This document shows positions 22,990-33,880 of a DNA stretch of 64,000 nt, piece by piece. The stretch's first letter is position 1. Each line of letters opens with the position of its first letter. The notes under the pieces were generated by a model, which was not told the origin of the DNA, searched no databases, and saw only the letters and a list, made by a program, of their open reading frames with translations. Origin of the DNA: Macrostomum hystrix (lineage: Eukaryota; Platyhelminthes; Macrostomidae); assembly GCA_950097015.1 (NCBI GenBank), contig CATNEN010000001.1, positions 8,613,001 to 8,677,000 on the forward strand, written 5' to 3'. Position numbers and translations under genes: made by a program.

Positions 22990-23850
22990 TCCATAGATAT
23001 TCATACTTCAAAGAGTCCAGACTGTGAACCCCAAAGGTTGAATGTGGGAGTTGACCGTTGAACATATTTAATAACATTGTTTATCATTTAAAATCCAGCT
23101 TGTAGCAATTTTTTGCTACTACTTCTAATCTAGTATGTCAGTAGTCTGTACAGCATTGCATCCTACTATTTTATCAGATTCGGTATTTTATTGCTGTCAC
23201 AAAAAACATACGTCTTGTCATATTGGATTTTTTAATAATTTTTAAAAGTTTATTTTGAACTTTGAATGCAATAGAACAACTAAATAGCTGGCATAGGTTC
23301 ACAAGATGTTTCTGATAATGGTACACAACTAGCTTTGGTCTTCATCTGATCAGTTTTTTCTCGTATTTTAGTTTTATTTCTATGTCTTCCGTGACTCATG
23401 TTTCTAATCAAAATTTGTTAGTCAAGTACGCTTAAAATTGCATGTACACAAACTAACTCGCTGTCATCTGAATGATAGTCTCTGCAGTTATTTCTTGTGC
23501 AATCAATTAAAGTTTTCATATATTTAAAACTATATAATCTAGTTTATAGCTAATGTCTATTATCGGTTGGTAATGCAGATGCATGTAAAAAAAGAATTTA
23601 CACAGTGAAAATATAATATTTTTTAAGACCTTGTTGATTCTAAAAGTCTTTAAGGTTGACTCGCTGTAGCAACTCTTGGCTGCCATTTAATGTCTATTCG
23701 TTTTTCACTACTGAAATAGTAGTATTGTGCATTTGTTGCTTGGATTAAATACACTTTTGCAAATAAAAGACTATCAAAGTAGCGAAAAACCATGACGAGT
23801 CTGGGCCGAAGCTCTGAAAGACATCAAGAGTCAAAGCTGAAGCACTATAT
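22990..23850. other. Unique spacer, no gene recognised
   Basis: AT-rich unique sequence with no long ORF, array or element that I can define. 3' UTR of the gene at 21578 is possible in the first part. Confidence 0.3.
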
Positions 23851-23859
23851 GAACTGAAT

Positions 23860-24225
23860 GAAAAGTCAAGCTAGCTGAAGCGCTGAAGGACCCTGAGGAG
23901 TCGAGGCTGAAGCGCTGATGCCCCTGAAGAGTCAAGGCTGAAGCGCTGATGCCCCTGAAGAGTCAAGGCTGAAGCGCCGAAGGACCCTGAAGAGTCAAGG
24001 CTGAAGCGCCGAAGGACCCTGAAGAGTCAAGGCTGAAGCGCCGAAGGACCCTGAAGAGTCAAGGCTGAAGCGCCGAAGGACCCTGAAGAGTCAAGGCTGA
24101 AGTGCCGAAGGACCCTGAAGAGTCAAGGCTGAAGCGCAGAAGGACCCTGAAGAGTCAAGGCTGAAGCGCCGAAGGACCCTGAAGAGTCAAGGCAGAAGCG
24201 CAGAAGGACCCTGAAGGGTATAGAC
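23860..24225. repeat. 32-bp minisatellite
   Basis: About 11 copies of GACCCTGAAGAGTCAAGGCT plus GAAGCGCCGAAG. Left-hand copies are shorter or diverged (GATGCCCCTGAAG). Confidence 0.92.
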
Positions 24226-25225
24226 TCAAGCAACTATGGACCATAAAGTTTTTCACCTAAAGCGTTGATGTATATTTCAGATGGTGAGCATCATTGTTAA
24301 AGGCCTGAGAGCCATTGCCAAGGTTTCAAAAAGCTAGAATATTGTATTTCATGTGGCATAAATATTTTTTATTCTAGACTATGACATTTTTTTGTATATA
24401 AAACTAAGTTTTTTAGCACTATAAAAGACCTCATTTTCAAACAGAGCTCAGAATTTCAGCAAATCCATGTCCGATTACTAATCAGTGACTATCATGGACA
24501 ATGGGAATGTCACTGGTGAATAATTTCTTGTGTTGCTTCAAGTGTCGCTTCGGGGTCACGTGTCAGGGTTTTTCAATTTTTTCTCCTAAAGAATTCATTT
24601 TTTTCATTCTATTTTGACATCACAAAAAAGCGTATGTCACAAAGCGTGTTTCTTCTGAGTTCAAAAGACATCTCACAACAGCATCTCGTGTTTCTCTACT
24701 TTTTATTTAAGAATGTAATTTAATTGCAAACTAGATGTAAAGAACGATGTCTTTTTGTCTTTAGAACACGGGCTAAATTTCTGTGCTCTATTTGATAAAG
24801 CATGTTCCAGAATCACTAATACCACAAATACATACATAGGCCTACTCGTAATTCAACTGCTCACAAAATTTCAACATGTTATATTACTTATATAGTTAAT
24901 TGGCTAAAACAGGCAAACACTCAAGCTTTATAGCTAAACTCTTAAATTAAATTGGAAATTAGAAGGAAACGGAAGTTGTTTCCATATAAAACAGGATCGT
25001 TTATTTCTAATCCCTCAAAAAAGAACAGATAAAATCTTTGCTAGCAAAAAACGCACTTCAACAATGCGTTGCTCGTTCATTGTTTCTTTAGCGAGTCGCG
25101 TGTCAAAAAAAATTAAGGACTTGATTTTGTATCGCTCTGTATACTGAAGTAAGACAAGAAGTTTGCAGCATGCAATAGACCCGTTATTTTTTAAGCAGAA
25201 TTTCAACTAAGCATGCGATGAATTG
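24226..25225. other. Unique spacer, no gene recognised
   Basis: About 1 kb of AT-rich sequence. Short ORFs only (for example 25015-25206 on the minus strand), with no recognisable motif. Confidence 0.3.
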
Positions 25226-25567
25226 TTAAGGGTGATAATAATATAATAATAATTGCAGGAGGGCTGCGGGCACATCATTTGGTGACACTAGACCCGCAGC
25301 CAGCGAGGAGGCAATTCTGCCCATTTCGCTGACTCCTGAGCACACACGCACACAGATGTGTACATCTGCCCTGACTTCCTCATCGTCAGGCAGTGTACAC
25401 TTCACTGTGCCTTGGAGGTTGGCCCTCAAGGGCGTAAATTGCATGACAAGCCCTCAAGCCTTCTCTCCGCGGCTGTGCCCCAAATTAATGTGGCCTCGCC
25501 GTAGAATCGAGCTCAGGGACCTCGGCACGAGAGGCAAACGCGTCAACCGCTCTGCCACCGACCCCCA
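25226..25567 (-). repeat. SINE family A, full-length short form
   Basis: The most complete copy. In minus orientation the head reads GGTGGCAGAGCGGTTGACGC (A-box region) and GGTCCCTGAGCTCGATTC (B-box region), so it is tRNA-derived. The body has GCGGAGAGAAGGCTTGAGGG and CGCCCTTGAGGGCCAACCTC. Then come a hairpin (25359-25375 pairing with 25385-25399), GCTCAGGAGTCAGCG, and an (ATT)n-type tail. RNA polymerase III transcription and LINE-dependent mobility are inferred from structure. Confidence 0.88.
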
Positions 25568-25629
25568 TTGTTAAGGGTGAGTACACAGCATTGAACTGCG
25601 CTTCCAAATGCTGTGTACAACTAACTGTT

Positions 25630-25670
25630 CAGTCCATGGACTGGGGTTGGCCAACCCCTCATCCTGCAGA
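25630..25670 (-). repeat. SINE family B 3' tail fragment
   Basis: Contains the palindrome CAGTCCATGGACTG (25630-25643). The adjacent sequence, read on the minus strand as GATGAGGGGTTGG, resembles the tail of the family B copy at 47025-47195. Confidence 0.5.
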
Positions 25671-25707
25671 TTCCTTCTTCAGCAATTTTTCCTCTTATCT
25701 CTGACAG

Positions 25708-26008
25708 TTTTTGTTAAATACAGCAAGGTACCTACATCAGCAACCCTTGGCTGCGAATTGTATATTTTCATATTGATCAGTCTTGTGGATTTCTGAACTA
25801 AATAAATTTACCGTTTATTTTTTCTCTATAATAGGTGAAAAGTTTCTGGTCGGTGTTTGTTGTTGAGGAGGATTCTGGTTGCCTAGTGTTTTCTGGTGTC
25901 AATAGTCACGCAGAGCCTACCTTAGGTCTTACTTTCAAATATGCATTTTTGCACGAGAAGGTTCAGTTGCTGACTAGCTGTCTGCGTAGCAATCAAACAA
26001 GGAAATAA
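25708..26008 (+). CDS. Last two exons of an unrecognised plus-strand gene
   Basis: Exon 25708-25727 is 20 nt (encoding FVKYSK after a split codon), between a strong acceptor (CCTCTTATCTCTGACAG) and a GTACCT donor. Exon 25835-26008 follows TCTCTATAATAG in phase 0. It encodes 57 residues beginning VKSFWSVFVVEEDSGCLVF and containing EPTLGLTFKYAFLHEKVQLL, then stops. AATAAA repeats overlap and follow the stop (26004-26016), a fitting poly(A) signal. The amino-acid mix looks like a folded globular domain. Upstream exons were not found. It could belong to the gene at 21578, but no donor of matching phase was seen. No family recognised. Confidence 0.5.
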
Positions 26009-26375
26009 ATAAATAAAAGATTTCAGCGTGCAGAAGTGACAAATTTTATTCCGAAAAGCGTTTGATTAGTTCGATCTTGAAAACTAGCCCATCTGACAAT
26101 TCAGTCACGTTTACATCAAACAATTATAGTTAACAAAAAAACATTTTGCAATAGGACATTAACTTTATTGTTTCTTTTTTACGCCGACAATCTATACAAA
26201 AACTGGTTAATCTACTTTGACTAAACAAATTGATTATCATAAAATTTAAATCACTGCAAATAAAAATATCAGTGAATAAAAAACAAGTATTAAAAAGTCT
26301 GAAAAGTTGTTAATCAACAGAACACACCAGAAAAGTGCAAATATAGATAATTTATATCTTATCGACGTTAAACAA
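26009..26375. other. Spacer between convergent 3' ends
   Basis: AT-rich sequence between the plus-strand terminal exon ending at 26008 and the 40-bp array. No ORF or repeat recognised. It probably holds 3' UTRs of both convergent genes. Confidence 0.3.
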
Positions 26376-26379
26376 GACA

Positions 26380-26882
26380 ATGGAGGCTAGACTAGCAATC
26401 CATTCTGTTCCTTCATCCATTGGAGGCTAGACTAGCAATCCATTCTGTTCCTTCATCCATTGGAGGCTAGACTAGCAATCCATTCTGTTCCTTCATCCAT
26501 TGGAGGCTAGACTAGCAATCCATTCTATTCCTTCATCCATTGGAGGCTAGACTAGCAATCCATTCTGTTCCTTCATCCATTGGAGGCTAGGCTAGCAATC
26601 CATTCTATTCCTTCACCCATTGGAGGCTAGTCTAGCAATCCATTCTATTCCTTCATCCATTGGAGGCTAGACTAGTAATCCATTCTGTTCCTTCATCCAT
26701 TGGAGGCTAGACTAGCAATCCATTCTATTGCTTCACCCATTGGAGGCTAGACTAGCAATCCATTCTATTGCTTCACCCATTGGAGGCTAGACTAGCAATC
26801 CATTCTATTGCTTCACCCATTGGAGGCTAGACTAGCAATCCATTCTATTGCTTCACCCATTGGAGGCTAGACTAGCAATCCA
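26380..26882. repeat. 40-bp minisatellite in the 3' flank of Six1/2
   Basis: About 12.5 copies of TGGAGGCTAGACTAGCAATC plus CATTCTGTTCCTTCATCCAT. CTATTC/CTATTG and CACCC/CATCC variants are arranged in blocks. It begins about 90 bp past the Six stop codon and may be in its 3' UTR. Confidence 0.95.
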
Positions 26883-26972
26883 CAGCATGGTTAGACACAG
26901 AAAACACATGCAAAAAAGCCAAAACTTAAAACATAAATTTCAGTCAGGTAATAAAATTTAACAACGCAACAG

Positions 26973-29900
26973 TTAAATGTGCCCTACTGATGGCAGCTGA
27001 AGGTAGGGACTGCAGTGACTTCCAATAAGGCTAGTCTGGTACAACGCCACCTGGTGGTAGGGATGATGATGTTGCTGCTGCTGCTGCTGCTGCTGTAGGT
27101 GCTGATTATGAAGCTGGTGATAGTAGTGTTGCTGATGCAGCTGACGGCACTGATGAAATGCCACTAATGATTCCGCTGCATCTCCCAGTCCATGAGGTGT
27201 ACAGTCAGGCGACAAGGCGAGGTGACTGCTACTGCTGCTGCTGTTGCTGCTGCCACTGCCGCCGACACAGTAATTCGCGCACTCTGAGCTAACCGACAAG
27301 CTCGGCTTTGAGACTGTCAATTTACCGTCAGAGGCGACGCTGATGGCTGCCGATATTGCTGGCTGCAGTTGCTGGTCGATCGGATAGGATTTGTTGAAGA
27401 CTTCGGCTTTGCTGAAATTGGCAGCGAAATTTTATTATAGACTGTCTATCTATCTATCTATTTGCAGGGGGCCCGGGGCACTTGTCGCACAAGCGACGGA
27501 GCGGCACGCCCCCAGACCGGCGAACTAGGCGCTTTTGCGCCCATCGCGCCGCCTCCCCTGAGCAGGCACCACACACAGCAGCACAGACCAGCCGGGGAGG
27601 GCAGGAGGCACCCAGAATAGGCAGCAGTGCCCCCCACCCCAGCCTCACACGCACAGAGCAGACCAAGCCGGGGCGGAAGGCTGATAAGAAATCAGTCCTC
27701 GGGGCGGGTGATGAGTGTACACTTATCCAATCGCGCTGACGGAAGTCCAGAAAGCGCGCGGCGGTGTACACCCGCCCTCCAGCCACCCCCCGCAAGGTCT
27801 CACGCCCCAGCGCCAACGCAGAACTCACGCAACGCAGAACAGGCACACAGAAGGTAGGAGCGAAGCTATTATTTCAAGCTTTGATTGCACGAAATATGGT
27901 GCTCCTCCGCCGGTCGCTACTGTCCAAACCTCCCAACAAGTCCCGAAATTAATCGTGACTTGAAGGGTGAATCGAACTAGCGTCCTTTGGAGTGCGAGGC
28001 AGCGACGTTAGCCGCTGACCCACTCGCCCCTATTATAGACTGTCAAACATCAACAGATTTAGTGGAGGGGATGAGTGGCAGTGCGGTCTAACGCGTCTGC
28101 CTCTCGCACCCCTATCCAGATTAAAATTTGACACCTAAAATGTGGTTCATTAATTAGGCAGTATATAGAATAGGGGTGCATTTGCACCAATTTATTCATG
28201 TATGACAGCCTAGGAGAGTAATATAGTGGGGCTAATTTTGTTATAAGTTGAAAACATTTGAAAAATTAGCTATTCTCTTTAACACAACCTACACGAAAAC
28301 GGAGCTTTAAATTTGATTTACCACGCTTATATTGAACAGTCTTCTTTCTGGCTGCTGTTCCATAATTCTGCTTCAGTGTTTGATTAATCGGTTGAAATGT
28401 TGGACACAAATTATTTACTGCTACCCTATATATACTTATTCTGTCCCATTTAACATTTTTCCTAAATACGAGAAAGATTGCTACCCCGACAAAGATATCT
28501 AGACAAGCGCTTTGTCTTTTAAGTTTTATAATTTTTTATATGCACTTATCACTTTTATATTAGCCACTATTAGTACTAGTTCATAGTTGTCGCATAACTT
28601 GTACTTTTACAAATAAAGCTTCTTTGTCTACATCTGGGTGTGTGGGGTACGGGGTAAGGCTGCAGCCGTCGAGTTCTGCCATAGACTAATGAAATTTCGA
28701 AGCATTGTTTTCAATAAATTTCATGTTAAGATCCCACTTTTCGGTTCAATCTCTAAATCTCTAGATCCAATCCCTTGATTTTAGTCTAGCCGCTTGACGG
28801 TCAGGGGTTCGATTCCTGACTCCACTGGAAAAATCTGTGTCCTTTATCAAGATACTTAACCCTCTGCGTTCTTCCAGTTCACCCAGCTGTTAAATAGGTA
28901 CCAACATTAGCTGGGATAATTGAGGGTGGGTGTGGCGTACCCTCAGTCCAGTACAGGTCCCTTGATTCCGGGGGTCAAGGTCCCTGAGCTCGATTCCGCG
29001 GCGAGACCATATTTACTTTGGGCGCAGCCGCGCCAACCTCCAAGGCGCAGTGAGAGTGTACACTGCCTGACGATGACAAAGTCAGGGCAGATGTACACAC
29101 CTGTGTGAGTGCGTGCTCAGGAGTCAACGAAATTGGCAGAACTGCCTCCTGTCCTCCACATATTATTATTGTTAAACCTTGACACCTAGATCCAATAAAT
29201 CCCTAGTTTAATTGGTAATTCCAAGCCTTTCATATTCCATTTGTACAGAACATTATCACATTACAGGCGCTATATATAATATTTTAGCGCCTACAATGAG
29301 GAAAGTAGTGTCAAGTGACAAGTCCGAAAATTGGGACTAAATCACAGAATAGCATCGACCCCGCCGCCATATGCTGCAGCTTCTTCTTTCGATAAGTGTA
29401 GATGATTTCAAATTTGACTTGGCAGAACTAGGCTGGCCTCTCAATCTACCTGCAGCCGTTATTCATTGATTCATTATAACAAAAAACATGCTTCACATTT
29501 CCATGCGATCTAGCATGGCATGCATGGTAATTGTTTATTGCAGGTTCGGGAAGTTTGAAAATGCTTCTTTCCCACCGAGATTTCTTGACCCAGAAATTGG
29601 ACTCGGAGGATGCTAGAAATAATTGCTACATTTAATTGTTTGTCGTTCACATTGTCGCTTATTTTTTGCATTTCTAACTATAGAAAGAAAGGTATAGAAG
29701 CTATGATATCTGAATATTGTTCATAATGACTACATACAAGCGCCTATAAAAGCTTCGAATTAATTAACCATCTTACACGAGAATGAGCAGTCAGAAGGGA
29801 ATCTCAACTGAAATAATCTCAAGACGTATGACATCCGCTCCTTAGATCCCAAAATATCCCATCACTAAATCTTCATTTTAGAACCCACCCCACGATCTAA

Positions 29901-31605
29901 TTTCAAGATCCCATCCATTCAGATCCCATCCCTACATCCCGTCACTAAATATCCCATCCCTTAAGATTCCAAACATTGTTCACATTCCTAGATCCCATCC
30001 CTAAAGATCCCATCCCTAAAGATTCCATCCCTAAATATCCCATCCCTTCAGATCCCATCACTTCAGATCCCATCCCTTCAGATCCCATCCCTTCAGATCC
30101 CATCCCTAAAGATCCCATCCTTTCAGATCCCATCCGTAAAGATCCCATCACTAAAGATCCCATCCCTTAAGATCCCATCCCTAAAAATCCCATCCCTAAA
30201 GATACCATCCCTAAAGATCCCATCCCTAAAGATACCATCCCTAAAGATCCCATCCCTAAAGATTCCATCCCTTAAGATCCCCATTCCTTAAGATCCCACG
30301 GTAGATCCCATTCCAAAAGATCCCATCTTTAAAAAAATCCACTCCCTAGAACCCGTCCCAAATCTCGTCCCCATGGCAACCACTCGCCTATGCACTCACA
30401 GCTGCAGTGTGGTATCCAATTCTTTTCCATCGCCGACCACTTCGTGAGTCTCGGCGTCAAGACGCTCAGCCTCAGCAGCAGCAGCAGCATCAGCCGATGG
30501 ACCGCAAGTCGCGGCCCGATCTCTTTGTCGCCGATTCTTGAACCAGTTCGACACCTGAGTTGTTGTCAGGCCAGTCAGCTCGGCCAGATCCCGCTTATCT
30601 CTCGGCGCCGGGTAAGGATTTCTGATGTACCAGTCGCGCAGAGCGTTGCGCGATCGTTCCTTGAAGCAGTAGGAGGTCTCCTCGCCGTCCCAGATGGTCC
30701 GCGGCAGCGGGAACTTCTTGCGCACCCGGTACTTACCAACGGCGCCGAGCGGTCGTCCGCGAAGCCGTTCGGCCTCCGTGTAGCGAGCTCTCAGCCACAG
30801 ATCCTGAGCGAGATAAGAATTTGGACAATAGGAACTTGTTTCTTTGAAATCCTGACATCCTTAAGTCTTTATCCCGTAAATCTTCCAATTCCCGAAACTA
30901 AAATTAACCCAAAAAAATCCTTTGGGTTTCCGGGACACCCGGAGATCCCTAAACTGTCGTTATCCCTAAATCCTCGAAATCCCAAGTCTTTAAATCCCTA
31001 AATCCTCGAAATCCCAAGTCTTTAAATCCCTAAATCCTCGAAATCCCAAGTCGTAAAAATCCCTTAATTTTCGAAACCCCCAATTCCTTAAAATCCCTAA
31101 ATCCTAAAAAACCTTGAGTCTTAAAAGTTCCTAATTCCATTTAAATCCCCAATTCAAAAAAAATCGTAAGTAAAAAATCCCTAAACTGTAAAAACATCAA
31201 ATTTGCGAAATCCTTTTAGTCAACTTTTAAATCCCAAAAACCTCTTAGACATTTGGAATCCCAAACTAAAAAACTGACCTGCATTTTCGCATGATTCTGC
31301 GGCGCGAAATTGTGATTCTCGACCAGTCTGTAGAGCTCTTTGAAATTGCCGCGATGAAAAGCTACCGTGGCGCTGGCTTTAACGAAGCTTTCGTTTCTTA
31401 GCAAAATGTCGCACTGCGGCAGTGACCACAGGAACCTGGCTAGCCGTTCAATATTGCCACCCTGAAGCAGCACCTCGCACACGCAGGCGACTTGCTCCTG
31501 GGTGAAGCCGAACGGTATTGAAGGCGGTTGAATATGCTGATGCTGCAGCTGATAGTGCTGCTGCTGATACACAGGCTGTAGCAATAGATTGCTATCTGAT
31601 ATCAT
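26973..31605 (-). CDS. Six1/2: Six1/2-class homeodomain transcription factor (sine oculis type)
   Basis: Three exons (31279-31605, 30400-30803, 26973-27411) join in phase to about 389 aa. Residues 1-33 are Gln/His-rich. The SIX domain begins at [13 protein letters not shown] (about 34) and runs through [13 protein letters not shown] and [20 protein letters not shown], continuing in exon 2 with [20 protein letters not shown]. The homeodomain (about 144-203) contains [36 protein letters not shown] and [21 protein letters not shown] is typical of Six1/2 rather than Six3/6 (which have KTHCFKE-like) or Six4/5. The exon 3 tail is Ser-rich with a Gln/His run. Six1/2 acts in the nucleus with Eya co-factors in sense-organ, muscle and placode-like development. 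Intron 2 holds SINEs, a GC-rich insertion and a 15-bp array. The CTTATCTCGCTCAG and GCTGCCAATTTCAG acceptors are strong. Confidence 0.95.
27466..28035 (-). mobile_element. GC-rich insertion with tRNA-like head in Six intron 2
   Basis: 27466-27860 is strikingly GC-rich within an AT-rich intron. On the minus strand the unit starts near 28030 with a tRNA-like segment: GAGTGGGTCAGCGGCTAACG (A-box-like), then GCTAGTTCGATTCACC (B-box-like). The GC-rich body follows and the unit ends at GGGCCCCCTGCAAA next to a (TAGA)n microsatellite (27443-27462). This layout suggests a large tRNA-derived SINE (family C) or a composite. ORFs in this block (for example 27454-27846) are GC artefacts. Confidence 0.5.
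28065..28110 (+). repeat. Truncated tRNA-like SINE head
   Basis: GAGTGGCAGTGCGGTCTAAC continues GCGTCTGCCTCTCGCACC. This resembles the A-box half of the family A head and is then cut off without a B box. Confidence 0.45.
28111..28774. other. Intronic spacer of Six1/2, nothing recognised
   Basis: AT-rich unique sequence inside Six intron 2, between SINE fragments. No ORF or array. Confidence 0.3.
28775..28960 (+). repeat. SINE family B
   Basis: Head GTCAGGGGTTCGATTCCTGA is B-box-like. Then come CCACTGGAAAAATCTGTGTC and the conserved block CAGTTCACCCAGCTGTTAAA, TAGGTACCAACATTAGCTGG. The block also occurs at 40430 and 47025. It resembles the highly conserved central domain shared by many invertebrate SINEs (Nin-DC type, from memory, unverified). 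Confidence 0.75.
28961..29162 (+). repeat. SINE family A (short form), fused to a family B copy
   Basis: Begins directly after the family B copy with GGTCAAGGTCCCTGAGCTCG. It continues through GCGCAGCCGCG, the hairpin core and CTCAGGAGTCAACG, ending at an (ATT)n tail. Part of the body between the head and AACCTCCAAGG is deleted. Confidence 0.8.
29163..29825. other. Intronic spacer of Six1/2, nothing recognised
   Basis: Unique AT-rich sequence with no ORF, array or recognisable element. Conserved regulatory elements would be plausible in a Six intron but cannot be seen without alignment. Confidence 0.3.
29830..30350. repeat. 15-bp minisatellite in Six intron 2
   Basis: About 30 copies of GATCCCATCCCTAAA with TTCA, TTAA and CACT variants. 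It ends about 50 bp from the donor of Six exon 2. Confidence 0.93.
30900..31210. repeat. Degenerate repeat of about 30 bp in Six intron 1
   Basis: Loose copies of AAATCCCTAAATCCTCGAAA with CCCAAGTCTT. Three clear copies at about 30960-31060, decaying to the right. Confidence 0.75.
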
Positions 31606-31667
31606 TTTTCATATAGATTTGATTTCAATATCTTTGTGAGAATCATGATCCCCGTTATTTGCAGGGG

Positions 31668-31738
31668 TTTTTATATCGCCAATTGGGGGCGTTGTTGGGG
31701 AGCGCTGTGCGAAGCGAGGATAAAATTATCCCTATTGG
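31668..31738 (-). promoter_or_regulatory. Six1/2 core promoter: TATA box and CCAAT box
   Basis: On the minus strand, GGCGATATAAAAACCCC places TATAAAAA at 31668-31675, about 63-70 bp upstream of the Six start codon. This predicts initiation near 31640. GCAGCCAATAGGG puts a CCAAT box at 31734-31738, about 60 bp further upstream, and a second CCAAT-like motif sits at about 31680. Spacing fits a classical TATA/CCAAT promoter. Confidence 0.6.
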
Positions 31739-31889
31739 CTGCAAAATTGCCGCCACTGTGAATCCCCAAACCCCTTCCCACCTTAATTCCCATTCACTCC
31801 AAGCTTCTTTCGCATTGTCTTCCCTAATCACGTTCCGGTGGGATAATACACAAGAGAGACTTGGACAGATACTGGTGAGGAGGAACAGA

Positions 31890-32735
31890 CAGGTGAGAGT
31901 GGAACAGAGACAGGTGAGAGTGGAACAGAGACAGGTGAGAGTGGAACAGAGACAGGTGAGAGTGGAACAGAGACAGGTGAGAGTGGAACAGAGACAGGTG
32001 AGAGTGGAACAGAGACAGGGGAGAGTTGAGCTGAGGCAGATGATAGTGGAACAGAGACAGGTGAGAGTGGAACAGAGACAGGTGAGAGTGGAACAGAGAC
32101 AGGGGAGAGTTGAGCTGAGGCAGATGATAGTGGAACAGAGACAGGTGAGAGTGGAACAGAGACAGGTGAGAGTGGAACAGAGACAGGTGAGAGTGGAACA
32201 GAGACAGGTGAGAGTGGAACAGAGACAGGTGAGAGTGGAACAGAGACAGATGAGAGTGGAACAGAGACAGGTGAGAGTGGAACAGAGACAGGTAAGAGTG
32301 GAACAGAGACAGATGAGAGTGGAACAGAGACAGGTGAGAGTGGAACAGAGACAGGTGAGAGTGGAACAGAGACAGGTGAGAGTGGAACAGAGACAGGTGA
32401 GAGTGGAACAGAGACAGGTGAGAGTGGAACAGAGAAAGGGGAGAGTTGAGCTGAGGCAGATGATAGTGGAACAGAGACAGGTGAGAGTGGAACAGAGACA
32501 GGTGAGAGTGGAACAGAGACAGGTGAGAGTGGAACAGAGACAGGTGAGAGTGGAACAGAGACAGGTGAGAGTGGAACAGAGACAGATGAGAGTGGAACAG
32601 AGACAGGTGAGAGTGGAACAGAGACAGGTAAGAGTGGAACAGAGACAGATGAGAGTGGAACAGAGACGGGTGAGAGTGGAACAGAGACAGATAAGAGTGG
32701 AACAGAGACAGGTGAGAGTGGAGTTGAGACGGGGG
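31890..32735. repeat. 21-bp minisatellite upstream of Six1/2
   Basis: About 40 copies of CAGGTGAGAGTGGAACAGAG plus A. A longer variant (AGTTGAGCTGAGGCAGATGA) recurs at about 32025, 32107 and 32443. The period is a multiple of three, so both strands stay open (31659-32867 +, 31655-32794 -). Composition is pure repeat and no gene is called. It lies 150-1000 bp upstream of the Six promoter. Confidence 0.95.
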
Positions 32736-33124
32736 ACAGTGGGACACAAACAGTTCCGAGCCATCACAGCAGTAAAAAGTGTCATATTTGGCAATATATC
32801 TTCACCAACTGAGAGTTTTTCTAGTGTTAGACAGACATGTTTTATGACAATGAAACAAGAAGACTAGACAAGTAAAAACAATTATAACTGTATGCATGGA
32901 AAGTGTTAGGTGACTCATTCATTCCATCTTCACAAAGCTTTCGGTTGAGCTGATTTTTTCCCCAAAACAGACTCAGAAACAGGCATGGGTGTACTATATA
33001 GTTCAATAAACTTTTTAGTTCAACAATCGCTTGTATTTGCGAGATCCGACACCGCTTGTTGGCATCTCCGCAGGGTACTCGTATAATACTAAAGTTGACA
33101 AAAAGTCTATCGTATCATACTGCC

Positions 33125-33880
33125 GCAAACTGATAGATTTATGGATAGGATGAGGAGAGGGTCTAAAGGGATCTGAAGGGAGGATGGAGCGGATGTGAAG
33201 GTAGGGTTAGGGGAATATGGGGCGGATCTGAAGAGAGGATGGGGCGGATCTGAAGGGAGGATGAGGCGGATCTGAAGGGAGGATGGGGCGAATCTGAAGG
33301 GAGGATGGGGCGAATCTGAAGGGAGGATGTGGTGAGGATGTGGCGGATCTGAAGGGAGGATGTGGTGAGGATGTGGCGGATCTGAAGGGAGGATGTGGTT
33401 AGTATGAGGCGGATCTGAAGGGAGCATGTGGTGAGGATGTGGCGGATCTGAAGGGAGCATGTGGTGAGGATGTGGCGGATCTGAAGGAGCATGTGGTGAG
33501 GATGTGGCGGATCTGAAGGGAGGATGAGGCGGATCTGAAGGGAAGATGGGGCGAATCTGAAGGGAGGATGGGGCGAATCTGAAGGGAGGATGTGGCGGAT
33601 CTGAAGGGAGGATGTGGTGAGGATGTGGCGGATCTGAAGGGAGGATGTGGTGAGGATGTGGCGGATCTGAAGGGAGGATGTGGTGAGGATGTGGCGGATC
33701 TGAAGGGAGGATGTGGTGAGGATGTGGCGGATCTGAAGGAGGATGTGGTGAGGATGTGGCGGATCTGAAGGGAGGATGTGGTGAGGATGTGGCGGATCTG
33801 AAGGGAGCATGTGGTGAGGATGTGGCGGATCTGAAGGGAGGATGTGGTGAGGATGTGGCGGATCTGAAGGGATGATTTGG
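33125..33880. repeat. 33-bp minisatellite
   Basis: Unit GGCGGATCTGAAGGGAGGAT plus GTGGTGAGGATGT, with shorter left-hand variants (GGGGCGGATCTGAAGGGAGG). About 24 copies. The minus-strand ORF of 272 codons across it is periodicity-driven. Confidence 0.94.

Noticed and set aside
27454-27963. Several ORFs in the GC-rich block of the Six intron
   Set aside because: Stop codons are rare in GC-rich DNA. Sequence is compositionally biased and overlaps a tRNA-like repeat.
31655-32867. 402-codon (+) and 379-codon (-) ORFs with VRVEQRQ / CLCSTLT heptads
   Set aside because: The period of 21 bp keeps all frames open. The non-repeat ends overlap the Six1/2 promoter.
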